Part shown: piece after piece, positions 44,677 to 54,374 of the stretch | Layout of the letters: every line of letters begins with the position of its first letter | Numbering within the stretch: the first letter of the stretch is position 1 | Assembly (NCBI RefSeq): GCF_016808335.1 | Contig: NC_053149.1 | Span: 26,657,339-26,721,338, forward strand | DNA length: 64,000 nt | Direction of reading: 5' to 3' | Source of the DNA: Panicum virgatum | Taxonomy: Eukaryota > Streptophyta > Magnoliopsida > Poales > Poaceae | The notes under the pieces: generated by a model | Seen by the model: the letters and a program-made list of their open reading frames with translations, nothing else | What the model was told of the DNA's origin: nothing | The model's database searches: none | Made by a program: the position numbers and the translations under genes

Positions 44677-46788
44677 ATGGCCAAGATGGGTGGATCGCCG
44701 CCTCACTTCGAGGGCAAGAACTTTGCCTATTGGAAAGTTCGCATGGCCGCATACCTTGATGCGATTGCCCCCGAAGTGTGGTTGGCCACTAAGACCGGAT
44801 TCACCGGAACTCCCACCGCCGAGCAATTAAAATGGAATGCAAAGGCTAGAAATGCAATTTTCGAAGCCATTAGTGAGGAAGTCTTTGCTAGAGTAAATGG
44901 CATGGACTTAGCAAGTGATATATGGAAAGAGCTAATTGAAATTCATGAAGGCTCCACAAAAGTCCGTGAACAAAAATATCACTTGTTTAGAGCTAAATAT
45001 GATTCTTTTAAAATGCTTGCTCATGAAAATTGCAATGATATGTATTCCCGCTTGAATGTCATTGTCAAGGACATTAATGCTCTTGAAGTTTCCAAAATTG
45101 ACAGTGGCTCCATCAACCGCAAGATTCTCATGCTCCTTCCGAAGCCCAAGTACAACATTATCAATGCTATGCTTCAAAAGGAGAATCTTGATACAATGGA
45201 AGTGGGAGAGCTTGTGGGCGAAATTCGCGCTCATGAAATGAGTATCCTTGGTATGACCGAAGAGCCAACAACAAGCAAATCAATTGCTCTCAAAACCAAG
45301 GCCAACAAGCACCGCAAGCTCAAGATGGTCAAGCAAGAATCTAGCTCAAGCAATGAAGAAGAAGATCACCATGAAAGCTCATCCGATAATGAAGAAGATG
45401 GGGAACTTGCTCTCATGATGAGAAAGTTCACACGCTTGAGCGATAAGATAAACAAGAAGGGTTACAACTTTGACCCCAAAAGAAGGATGTTCCGGTATAA
45501 GGAAGATGTCAAGTACAAAACTTGCTATAATTGTGGAGAAAAAGGACACATCTCTCCCGATTGCCCCAAGCCGGACAAAAGGAAGAAGGACAACAAAGGC
45601 AAACATCGCCATGATTCAAGCGATGATGAAGAAGATGAGAAGAAGAACAAGAACAAGAAGCTTGGAAAGAAGAAGAGTCATGACAAGAAGACCAAGCTCT
45701 TCCCAAAGAAGAAAGGGCACACCAAGAGAAGCTTCTTGGTGGAAAAACAAGAATGGGTGACCGATGTCTCATCAAGCGAAGATTCAAGTGATGAAGAAGA
45801 CATCGTCACCATCGCCCTCACCAATGAAGAACCACCACTACCTCCGCCTCCTATGTGCCTAATGGCAAAAGGTAACACCAAGGTATGTGAGGTGGATAGT
45901 GAAGATGATAGTGATGAAGAGCTTGATCCTTATGAATTCACTAACCTCATTAATGAGTATACATCTGTCATCAAGAGGGAAAAGGGCAAAGTCAAAATTC
46001 TTGAAAGCACTCATGCCAAGTTAGAGCTTGCCCACTCCGACTTGCTTGGCAAGTACAATGACTTGCTCAAAAAGCACAATGAGTCACTTGTACTTGCTAA
46101 GCAAGTTGAAGAGAGCCACAAAAAGCTTAAACAAGAGCATAGGGAGTTGGCTCACAAATATCAAGAACTTGAATTTGCCTATGAAGCAATTGACCCAAGT
46201 CTTGAGAACTTTGCTCATGAAACTATTGAAAAGGTCAATGCTTCTACCTCATGTGATGACCTACTCATTAATGCAAATGCCACTAATATTGTGTCCAAGC
46301 TTGCTCCTTCTAGGGAAAAGGAGTTGATGGATCAAGTAGCTAGCCTCAAGAGTAGTGTGGAGAAGCTCTCAAGAGGAGAATACATCCACAAGGAAATTCT
46401 TTTCAACAATGCACGTGACTATGGCAAGAGAGGTCTTGGTTCATTTCCGGAGCCAAATCAAGGCACTACTCCTTCTCCGGAGATCAAGATAAGCTTCATC
46501 AAGGAAGTTGGTTCATATTGCCAACATTGCCAAGTCACCGGGCACCACACTAGGGAGTGCACCCTACCATCACGTCCTCTTCCCACTTTACCTAAGAATT
46601 ACTCATCAATGTTTGAAAATAACCATTTTCTCTTGAGTAAAGTGAAGGGCAAGGTGAAGGCCAAATTCATTGGCAAACTCACTAAGGAGTCAAAGAAGAA
46701 GCTCCCCAAGCAACTTTGGGTCCCAAAAGCTCTTGTCACACATGTGCAAGGCCCAAAGCTTGTTTGGGTTCCTAAAACTCAAAAGTGA
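44677..46788 (+). CDS. Copia-2 Gag (703 aa)
   Basis: It starts at the first ATG after the primer site (MAKMGGSPPHFEGKNFAYWK), the DUF4219/UBN2-type N-terminus of plant Copia Gag. In order it has the UBN2 core (to about residue 200), a Ser/Glu-rich linker, a CYNCGEKGHISPDC zinc knuckle near residue 283, a Lys-rich stretch, the CLMAKG motif near 395, a long coiled coil (about 420-600), a second zinc knuckle CQHCQVTGHHTREC near 614, and a C-terminal LVWVPKTQK. It is long for a Copia Gag but usual for SIRE/Maximus types. The stop is at 46786-46788. A consensus donor AAG/GTATGT at 45882/45883 falls on a codon boundary (see findings). The frame is intact. Confidence 0.93.
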   Translation: MAKMGGSPPHFEGKNFAYWKVRMAAYLDAIAPEVWLATKTGFTGTPTAEQLKWNAKARNAIFEAISEEVFARVNGMDLASDIWKELIEIHEGSTKVREQKYHLFRAKYDSFKMLAHENCNDMYSRLNVIVKDINALEVSKIDSGSINRKILMLLPKPKYNIINAMLQKENLDTMEVGELVGEIRAHEMSILGMTEEPTTSKSIALKTKANKHRKLKMVKQESSSSNEEEDHHESSSDNEEDGELALMMRKFTRLSDKINKKGYNFDPKRRMFRYKEDVKYKTCYNCGEKGHISPDCPKPDKRKKDNKGKHRHDSSDDEEDEKKNKNKKLGKKKSHDKKTKLFPKKKGHTKRSFLVEKQEWVTDVSSSEDSSDEEDIVTIALTNEEPPLPPPPMCLMAKGNTKVCEVDSEDDSDEELDPYEFTNLINEYTSVIKREKGKVKILESTHAKLELAHSDLLGKYNDLLKKHNESLVLAKQVEESHKKLKQEHRELAHKYQELEFAYEAIDPSLENFAHETIEKVNASTSCDDLLINANATNIVSKLAPSREKELMDQVASLKSSVEKLSRGEYIHKEILFNNARDYGKRGLGSFPEPNQGTTPSPEIKISFIKEVGSYCQHCQVTGHHTRECTLPSRPLPTLPKNYSSMFENNHFLLSKVKGKVKAKFIGKLTKESKKKLPKQLWVPKALVTHVQGPKLVWVPKTQK

Positions 46789-46804
46789 ATTCTCATGTGT
46801 GTAG

Positions 46805-49800
46805 GTGAACTACAAAGCCGGTGGAAAACATTGGGTACTTGATAGCGGTTGCTCTCAACATATGACCGGCAATGATAGCATGTTCACCTCCCTTGAAGAC
46901 CCCGGCGATCATGAACATGTCACCTATGGTGATAACTCAAGGGGAAAAATTTTAGGTTTGGGTAGAATAGCAATCTCTAAAGATTTATCTATTTCTAATG
47001 TTTTGTTTGTAGAAGCACTTAGTTTTAATCTTATTTCAATTGCTCAATTGTGTGATCTTGGACTAACGTGTGCCTTTGACAAGAATGGTGTTGTAGTAAC
47101 TCATGAAAAAGACAAGTCATTGGTATTCACGGGGTTTAGGCATGGCAACATTTACTTGGTGGATTTCTCTTCAAAGCAAACAAGCACCATGACATGCCTC
47201 TTCACCAAGTCTTCTCTTGGGTGGCTTTGGCATAGAAGAATTGCTCATATTGGCATGAGCAACCTCAAGAAAGCCCACAAGAAAGGGATGATCACCGGCT
47301 TGAAGGACGTCACCTTTGACAAGAACAAGCTATGTAAAGCATGTCAAGCCGGGAAGCAAGTTGCAACACATCATCCCATCAAGACAATGTTGTCTACCTC
47401 TAAGCCGCTCGAGCTACTACACATGGACCTCTTTGGTCCAACTACATACAAGAGCATTGGTGGTAACCTCTATTGCCTAGTAATTGTTGATGATTTTTCA
47501 CGTTACACTTGGGTTATGTTTCTAGGCGATAAGGGTGAAACTCCGGAAATCTTCAAGACCTTTGCAAGAAGAGCTCAAAGGGAGTACAACTCCCCAATTG
47601 TGAAGATCCGGAGTGACAACGGCACCGAATTCAAGAACATAAAGATTGAAGAATGGTGCGATGAAGAGGGCATCAAGCATGAGTTTTCCGCCACCTACAC
47701 GCCTCAACAAAATGGAGTGGTGGAAAGAAAGAACAAGACTCTCATCACCCTAGCTAGAGCAATGTTGGATGATTATGGCACGTCCGAGAAGTTTTGGGCG
47801 GAAGCAATCAACACGGCGTGTCATGCATCCAACCGAGTATATCCTCACCGACTCCTCAAGAAAACTCCATATGAGCTCATCACCGGGAAGAAACCAAATA
47901 TATCATACTTTCGAGTCTTTGGTTGTAAATGCTTCATCTATAAGAAGAAAAGGCTCGGTAAGTTTGAAAGTAGATGTGATGAAGGTTTCTTTCTTGGTTA
48001 TGCATCAAACTCCAAAGCATATAGAGTATTCAATCAAACCTCCGGGTTAGTTGAAGAAACATGTGATGTGGAGTTTGATGAATCTAATGGCTCCCAAGAG
48101 GAGGTTGTTGGCTATGAGAATGTAGGTGATGAGGAGATTGATGAAGCTTTGAAGAATATGTCCATTGGGGATATCAAGCCGGAAGAGGTGCATGAAGACA
48201 ATGATCAAGGGGGAGGACCTTCCTCATCTACACCAAGCACCTCCACGGCGCCTCAAGTGGATGAAGATCAAGAAAAAGATGATACACAACCTCAAGAAGA
48301 TGTGCCTACGCCAACACCCCAAGTCCAAGAACAAGAAGAGCAAAACGTTCCACCACAAGCACAAGTCACCCATGATCCACCCCAACAAGCATCCACGCAA
48401 GTACCGCTAGTGAAGCATGGTCGCATCTCCAAGGATCATCCAATTGGTCAAATCATTGGTAGTCCATCAAAGGGAGTAAGAACTCGCTCTAAACATGCTT
48501 CATTTTGCGAATATCACTCGTTTGTTTCTTGTATTGAACCCACTAGCATAGAGGAAGCGCTTGAGGACTCGGATTGGGTGATGGCTATGCAAGAAGAATT
48601 GAACAACTTCACCCGCAATGAAGTTTGGGTTCTCGAAGCTCCTCCAAAAGACAAGAACATCATCGGCACCAAGTGGGTCTTTCGGAACAAGCAAGATGAA
48701 CATGGGGTGGTGATACGCAACAAAGCAAGACTTGTGGCAAAAGGGTTTTCTCAAGTCGAAGGTTTGGATTTTGGTGAAACCTTTGCTCCGGTCGCAAGAC
48801 TTGAAGCTATCCGTATCCTTCTTGCTTACTCTTCACATCATAACATTAAGTTGTATCAAATGGATGTGAAAAGTGCATTCTTAAATGGCGTTATTAACGA
48901 ACTTGTTTATGTTGAGCAACCTCCCGGGTTTGAAGATCCGAGGAATCCTAACCATGTTTATAGGTTGCACAAGGCACTCTATGGGCTAAAACAAGCTCCA
49001 AGGGCTTGGTATGAGAGGCTTCGTGACTTCCTAATCATGCAAGGCTTCAAGATCGGGAGGGTGGACACCACGTTGTTCACAAAAGACGTCAACGGGGATC
49101 TTTTCATTTGTCAAATTTATGTTGACGATATTATCTTTGGCTCAACTAATGATTTACTAAGCCATGAGTTTGCTACCATGATGTCTAGGGAATTCGAGAT
49201 GTCCATGATTGGCGAATTGACCTTCTTCCTTGGTTTTCAAGTCAAACAAATGAAGGAAGGGACATTCATCCATCAAGAAAAATATACCAAAGATATCTTG
49301 AAGAAGTTCAAGATGGATGAGTGCAAGCCAATCAAGACACCCATGGCAACAAATGGGCATCTCGACTTGGATGTGGACGGTAAACCGATTGATCAATCCC
49401 TCTATCGTTCTATGATAGGGTCTTTGCTTTACCTTACCGCATCTAGGCCCGATATAATGTTTAGTGTGTGCTTGTGTGCCCGCTTTCAAGCTAACCCAAA
49501 GGAGTCACACCTTTCGGCTGTGAATAGGATCCTTCGGTATCTCAAGCACACTCCTAGCATAGGCTTGTGGTACCCCAAAGGCGCTAGTTTAGATCTCTTG
49601 GGATACTCGGATTCGGATTTTGCCGGAAGCCGTGTGGATCGCAAGAGTACCTCCGGGGGTTGCCACTTGCTTGGGCGTTCTCTAGTTTCTTGGTCGAGTA
49701 AGAAGCAAAATTCCGTGGCTTTGTCCACCGCGGAAGCGGAATATATAGCGGCCGGTGCATGTTGTGCCCAAATCCTATATATGAAGCAAACCCTTTTGGA

Positions 49801-50071
49801 CTTTGGTGTGAAACTAGATAGGATCCCACTCCTTTGTGACAATGAAAGTGCCGTAAAAATTGCCAAGAATCCAGTTCAACACTCTCGCACAAAGCACATT
49901 GATATTCGCCATCACTTCTTGCGTGATCACGAAGCCAAGGGGGACATTTCCCTTCAAGGTGTGAGATCCGAGGAGCAATTGGCGGATATATTCACAAAAC
50001 CTCTAGACGAGAGTACCTTTGTTAGGCTAAGAAATGAGCTCAATGTGTTAGATGTGGCAAACGTCATGTAA
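46805..50071 (+). CDS. Copia-2 Pol: protease, integrase, RT, RNase H (1088 aa)
   Basis: Copia order. Aspartic protease [10 protein letters not shown] (residues 11-20). Integrase zinc region H143, H147, C177, C180. Integrase core Asp208 (HMDLFGP), Asp271 (RSDNGTEF), Glu307 (GVVERKN). Ser/Pro/Gln-rich linker (about 470-540). RT from about 580 ([17 protein letters not shown]) with the intact YVDD at 772-775. RNase H with [15 protein letters not shown] and DNESAVK, and the end LADIFTKPL. All catalytic residues I can check are present. The frame opens with GTG right after a TAG (46802-46804) and has no ATG until about residue 20, inside the protease. It is in a different frame from gag, so it is probably expressed by splicing or another bypass. 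Confidence 0.95.
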   Translation: MNYKAGGKHWVLDSGCSQHMTGNDSMFTSLEDPGDHEHVTYGDNSRGKILGLGRIAISKDLSISNVLFVEALSFNLISIAQLCDLGLTCAFDKNGVVVTHEKDKSLVFTGFRHGNIYLVDFSSKQTSTMTCLFTKSSLGWLWHRRIAHIGMSNLKKAHKKGMITGLKDVTFDKNKLCKACQAGKQVATHHPIKTMLSTSKPLELLHMDLFGPTTYKSIGGNLYCLVIVDDFSRYTWVMFLGDKGETPEIFKTFARRAQREYNSPIVKIRSDNGTEFKNIKIEEWCDEEGIKHEFSATYTPQQNGVVERKNKTLITLARAMLDDYGTSEKFWAEAINTACHASNRVYPHRLLKKTPYELITGKKPNISYFRVFGCKCFIYKKKRLGKFESRCDEGFFLGYASNSKAYRVFNQTSGLVEETCDVEFDESNGSQEEVVGYENVGDEEIDEALKNMSIGDIKPEEVHEDNDQGGGPSSSTPSTSTAPQVDEDQEKDDTQPQEDVPTPTPQVQEQEEQNVPPQAQVTHDPPQQASTQVPLVKHGRISKDHPIGQIIGSPSKGVRTRSKHASFCEYHSFVSCIEPTSIEEALEDSDWVMAMQEELNNFTRNEVWVLEAPPKDKNIIGTKWVFRNKQDEHGVVIRNKARLVAKGFSQVEGLDFGETFAPVARLEAIRILLAYSSHHNIKLYQMDVKSAFLNGVINELVYVEQPPGFEDPRNPNHVYRLHKALYGLKQAPRAWYERLRDFLIMQGFKIGRVDTTLFTKDVNGDLFICQIYVDDIIFGSTNDLLSHEFATMMSREFEMSMIGELTFFLGFQVKQMKEGTFIHQEKYTKDILKKFKMDECKPIKTPMATNGHLDLDVDGKPIDQSLYRSMIGSLLYLTASRPDIMFSVCLCARFQANPKESHLSAVNRILRYLKHTPSIGLWYPKGASLDLLGYSDSDFAGSRVDRKSTSGGCHLLGRSLVSWSSKKQNSVALSTAEAEYIAAGACCAQILYMKQTLLDFGVKLDRIPLLCDNESAVKIAKNPVQHSRTKHIDIRHHFLRDHEAKGDISLQGVRSEEQLADIFTKPLDESTFVRLRNELNVLDVANVM

Positions 50072-50705
50072 GTTGCCATGTCATATAGAAAAATGCATAC
50101 ATATAGGACACTTGTCTAACCATGGTAAGATAGTGATGAGCAAGGGTTTAGCTAGAGGTGGTGGTCCACTTGTTTTCCTCTAGGCTTGTAGAAAGGCTCA
50201 TCATGAAGAAGCTTCCCGTGGGTTCAAACTTGACAAGTAGATCTTAATTTCTTGTTATGCATTTCTTGTCATATAGGTGTGCACTTCATGTTTATTATAC
50301 TTTCGCATGTGGTTGTAGTTTGCATCATCATTGCATGCGTAAGGGTCACAAAGGAGATCACTTGATGAAAATGAGACTTGTTTTCATATACAAGATCTTA
50401 ATTCATGAAAAGTGAAAAGAGCAAAGTGTTAGGTGCGTTATTGCCTAGTGAGCAATGTCATGATGAGTTTGAAGCTTTCTATCTTCAATATTCCTATGAC
50501 ATGGCTCATACATTTTATTTGGCGCTTTGTCTCTCTTGCGGCTTTTCCTTGTGTTTAAAAAGAAATTTATTTAAGCAAGTGTGCTATCCTATTTATTTTG
50601 AGGGGTAAAGTCGCCTATGCAAGTCCATTAACTTGAGTTTATTTGAATTTTATAAGTTTATTGGACTTAGCATAGAAGAGTGAGCTGAGTGTGGGGTTTT
50701 TGGCT
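50072..50705 (+). other. Copia-2 spacer after pol
   Basis: AT-rich and non-coding. A 67-codon frame at 50405-50608 has no recognisable features. It leads into the repeat array upstream of the third ORF. Confidence 0.6.
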
Positions 50706-51051
50706 TCACCGGTTAAACCAACGTTCAATGGAGCATCATCATCGGTTTAACCGGCGTTACTAAGTTTGTCTCAGCTCAGTCAAGTTTTCAGGCGTTCAAC
50801 CGGCGTATTCAAAAGTCAGTGCATCGGATCAACCGGTGATCATAAATGCAAATCAGACCTAGCAATCAACCGGTGTTTTGATCAATCAACCGACGAGTTC
50901 ATTTTTGACAGCATCGGTTCAACCGGCGTTTAAAAACAGATCTGGTAGAATCTCGGGTGAACTACACCGACGCAATCAACCGGCGTTCAAACCCTACGCG
51001 TCGGATCAACCGGTGTAAAGGAAAATCGCGGGTCCCACCTGTCATATATGA
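50706..51051 (+). promoter_or_regulatory. Second ACCGG-type array and TATA-like site, upstream of ORF3
   Basis: From 50706 to 51018 there are about ten motifs such as CACCGGTTAAACC, TCAACCGGCG, TCAACCGGTG and CAACCGACG, the same vocabulary as the LTR array but with different spacing and sequence. A TATA-like CATATATGA (51043-51051) follows about 25 bases later. A GC-rich leader then runs to the ORF3 start at 51513. The order array, TATA, leader copies the layout of the LTR promoter. The promoter role is an inference. Confidence 0.45.
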
Positions 51052-51512
51052 GTCGTGCTCGAGCCGCCGCCTCTCTTTCCTCTGTTTCGCCCGCATCCAT
51101 CTTCGAGCCGCCGCCGCCTTCCCTTCGCGCCGCCGCCGTGCTCCATCCGCGCCGCCGCTCGCCTGCAAGACCACCGCCGCCGCTCCGCCACAGCCCACGC
51201 GCCGCCGTGCGCCATCCGCGCCGCCGCTCGCCTGCACGTCGAAGTTACCGCCGCCGCGCCCTCGCGCTCGCCCAGCGCCGCCCGTGCGCGCCTGCGCCGC
51301 CGCCTGCGCGCGTAGCCACCGCCGCCGCCGCTCCACGCTACTCCACGCCGCTCCACGCCGCCACTGCCGGGCGCCGCCGTGCTCCACGCCTCCACGCCGC
51401 AGCCGCAGCCACACCGCAGCAGCACCCGATCAGAAGCTCGCCAGGTGCTCGACGATTTGCCTGAGCTGCCTCTTTAGCGCCGCGTTCGTGTTTTCGCACA
51501 CCGTCAGTCGAG

Positions 51513-54059
51513 ATGGGTCGCGAGAAGAGGAAAGGGAAGGAAGTTGTGGTCGAGAAGCCCGCTCGCAAGCGGACTCGTGCAGAGAAGGAGGCCGAGAAGG
51601 CCGAGATGGTGGCCAAGGCCGCCGAGGAGCAGGCATCAGGCCGCGCTCGTCCGTTCCAGATCAGGGAGGACCCCAGAGGCAGAGGCAGAGGCAGGGGTAT
51701 GGGTAGAGTCAGAGGTGCCAGGGCCACCAGAGCCGCAGCAGCAGCAGCAGCAGAGTCAGATCAGTCAGATACAGCTGCAGATTCAGATTCAGGGGCAGAG
51801 CAGTCCGAGCAGTCTCAGGGGCAGAGCACACAGGAGTCACCGACTCTACGACGGTCTGGCCGCACTCGGCAGACATCCCCAGCAGCAGAGACTTCACCAG
51901 CGACCGAGCGTCGCACTGGACCGAGGACGCGAGGAGGTCACCAGCCACAGGAGCCTCGCAGGTCCACAGCTGCAGCAGCAGCAGCTCGTAGAGCCGAGGC
52001 CCTAGAGGCCGAGCGCGCAGTGTTTCGTATGGACACTGTTGTGCGTCTGGAGCCAGGTGTGCTGCTCCAGAACTTGACCCGAGCCAATGCGGCCAAGGTC
52101 AAGAGGCTCAGGTGGAGTGTTGACGAGGAGGTCTGGTTCCCGGTGACCCGAGACAGCAGAGTCGACAGGAGGTTCTGGACTTTGCTACAGGCCAGTTTCT
52201 ACGAGACCTACCAGAGGCGGGGCCACCGGATCTTTCAGCACAGGGTTCTTGACTGGGTCTCACTAAGGACAGCCGCAGGGGGAGCAGATGTGAGAGCACA
52301 CTTTGCTCACTTCAGAGGTCTGCCTAGACTGCTAGAGATGGAGCAGAACCGTTATATCGAGGACTGGGTCAGAGTGTTCTACGCTACAGCTTGGATAGCC
52401 CCCGAGCGCAGAGCTGTACACTTCATGTTTGGAGGGCAGGACTTTGGTTTGTCGAGGGCGACCATTGCTGGTATTCTTGGAGTTGACCTGGTCGACGTCT
52501 CGCTGCACGAGAGGGTTTACGGGGACTCAGATCCACCCCGCAGGGCGATGGTTGGCGGGATTGCTCCTTCTCACGAGGCGATCACTCAGTGCTTCCGCCA
52601 GCCGTTCCCAGCCTCTTACGCCAGAGTGCCGAGCTTGCTGACCCCAGAGGCTTACGCAGTACACATGGCCCTCTGGAGGACTTTGCTACCGAGGAGTGGC
52701 TACCCAGAGGGGTTTACGGGACTGCAGCAGCTCCTGCTTCTACACATCCTCACTCACGAGCCCTTTGACATAGTTGACTTTATTTTGGCTGAGATCGAGG
52801 ATGTGATCACTGATGGGATGGGTGTGGTGCGACAGTTTCCCTATGCGCACTGGATCAGTTACATATGCTCTATGATAGTGCCAGCAGAGTCACCCATCAG
52901 TGCCCCTTATCGTCACGACGAGGCTCCCAGGTTCCCTGTCTACCGACCCACGGCTCCACAGGACAGGAGGAGGGGCAGACACGCAGATAGAGCAGCGATG
53001 GCTCGACTGTCACCGGAGGTTCAGGCACGAGTGGCAGAGGAGGATGAGGCACTCCTAGCAGCAGAGGCACAGCTTCCCGGGGGAGATGATGAGATTCACT
53101 GGTCTGAGCTTGAGTCAGACTCCTCCGACGACGTTGAGTACTTTCCTTCAGCTGCCCCAGCCAGTCACGATCACGAGGCAGGAGGTTTAGGACAGCCAGC
53201 ACCTCCGACTTCAGCAGCTGCTACAGTCTCTGAGTCTCAGGTGACTCAGCCGTCCGAGCTCACTTCACTGCTACAGCAGCTCGTGACCCAGCAGAGAGAG
53301 GACAGGCTTGCTCAGGAGGAGGCCAGGAGAGCCCATGAGGCCCAGATTGCTGCTATACAGAGAGAGGCCGCCCGAGAGCGGGCTGCGACCGAGGAGCGTT
53401 TTGTCGGGCTTATCGACAGAGTTTCACAGAGGACAGACGCTCAGTTTCAGCAGATGCAGCAGGGGATGATGGCGATGTTCGGGATGATTTCACAGCTTTA
53501 CTCTCACACCGGACTCGCCCCGCAGCAGCCAGGACAGCCAGGCCTTCAGGGTGTTGGAGCACCTCAGCTTGCCGTCACACCAGCTCCTCCTCCTCCAGCT
53601 CCTACTGCAGCTCCAGCTACCTCAGCGACACCGGAGACCACATTCTCGATGTCAGCACTCTTTGGGTCTGCCGGTCGTCCGCTCTTTTCACCACTGCCGG
53701 CGACCACACTCTTTCAGGACTCACCGTCAGCGGTTCAGTCGGTCGCCCTCCCCTCCTCACTTCAGGCAGCACCTTCAGGGGGAGGAGCAGTAGAGGAGTC
53801 CCTGCTTCCACAGTCGACGCAGCCGGCAGCCTCAGCAGTCACCTCTTCAGATATTGATACTTCTTCTGCTGACCCGGTTACGACTTCTACGGATCCTCTA
53901 CCAGGCAGTGCCAGCACGAGAGCCTCCACGACAGTTACTCCCCCAGTGAGCTCAGACCCAGACCAGCAGCTTCCGTCTGTCACCGAGGGTGAGAGTTCTC
54001 CGTCCGACGACGACGACCCGGACCGCTTCGTCGCCGTACCACGACAGCACGACCCGTAG
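51513..54059 (+). CDS. Copia-2 third ORF (848 aa accessory protein)
   Basis: One uninterrupted frame from ATG 51513. It has a basic N-terminus with NLS-like clusters (PARKRTR) and an RG-rich run (RGRGRGRGMGRVRG, about 56-69), a low-complexity Ser/Gln/Ala region to about 165, and a folded-looking core (about 170-470) with FYATAWIAPERRAVHFMFGG and SRATIAGILGV. That core recalls the 'putative plant transposon protein' domain found in plant retrotransposon accessory ORFs. An acidic stretch follows (about 525-550), then a coiled coil (about 590-670, LLQQLVTQQREDRLAQEEAR) and a Pro/Ser/Thr-rich tail. No signal peptide or membrane segment is seen, so it is unlike an envelope protein and looks nuclear or RNA/DNA-binding. 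Its GC content is far above that of gag-pol, suggesting a separate origin. Function unknown. Confidence 0.85.
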   Translation: MGREKRKGKEVVVEKPARKRTRAEKEAEKAEMVAKAAEEQASGRARPFQIREDPRGRGRGRGMGRVRGARATRAAAAAAAESDQSDTAADSDSGAEQSEQSQGQSTQESPTLRRSGRTRQTSPAAETSPATERRTGPRTRGGHQPQEPRRSTAAAAAARRAEALEAERAVFRMDTVVRLEPGVLLQNLTRANAAKVKRLRWSVDEEVWFPVTRDSRVDRRFWTLLQASFYETYQRRGHRIFQHRVLDWVSLRTAAGGADVRAHFAHFRGLPRLLEMEQNRYIEDWVRVFYATAWIAPERRAVHFMFGGQDFGLSRATIAGILGVDLVDVSLHERVYGDSDPPRRAMVGGIAPSHEAITQCFRQPFPASYARVPSLLTPEAYAVHMALWRTLLPRSGYPEGFTGLQQLLLLHILTHEPFDIVDFILAEIEDVITDGMGVVRQFPYAHWISYICSMIVPAESPISAPYRHDEAPRFPVYRPTAPQDRRRGRHADRAAMARLSPEVQARVAEEDEALLAAEAQLPGGDDEIHWSELESDSSDDVEYFPSAAPASHDHEAGGLGQPAPPTSAAATVSESQVTQPSELTSLLQQLVTQQREDRLAQEEARRAHEAQIAAIQREAARERAATEERFVGLIDRVSQRTDAQFQQMQQGMMAMFGMISQLYSHTGLAPQQPGQPGLQGVGAPQLAVTPAPPPPAPTAAPATSATPETTFSMSALFGSAGRPLFSPLPATTLFQDSPSAVQSVALPSSLQAAPSGGGAVEESLLPQSTQPAASAVTSSDIDTSSADPVTTSTDPLPGSASTRASTTVTPPVSSDPDQQLPSVTEGESSPSDDDDPDRFVAVPRQHDP

Positions 54060-54374
54060 CTCGCCTTTTGGTGCTTTGATGCCAAAGGGGGAGAGGTGTT
54101 AGGGGGAGCACCAGAGTTAGGGGGAGGGTAGAGCTAGAGAGAGCTCGTAGTTATCAGGACTTTGATTCTTTGTATCACATTTGGTGTTAATTCATGGATA
54201 TGTACTTTTGTCGCTTGAGTATGCCGTTCTTTGAGACATATCTATGGATTTCGTTTGAGCCGTTGAGCTCTTTGGTCCTTCTTTTCGAGTTTGCTTGTGT
54301 TTATTCTGCTTTATCTTTCTCGCTCTCTCGTTACTTATGTTTGTGTTGTCATCAATCACCAAAAAGGGGGAGAT
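54060..54374 (+). other. Copia-2 3' region and polypurine tract
   Basis: Several GGGGGAG runs (about 54084, 54100, 54120) precede the final tract AAAAAGGGGGAGAT (54361-54374), next to the 3' LTR. Repeated purine tracts are also seen in Copia-1. Confidence 0.8.

Noticed and set aside
45379..46327. Antisense and offset frames over Copia-2 gag
   Set aside because: They are shadows of the intact gag frame and have no motifs of their own.
51513..54059. Envelope-like gene
   Set aside because: No signal peptide or hydrophobic membrane segment is visible. The protein is charged, low-complexity and coiled-coil rich.
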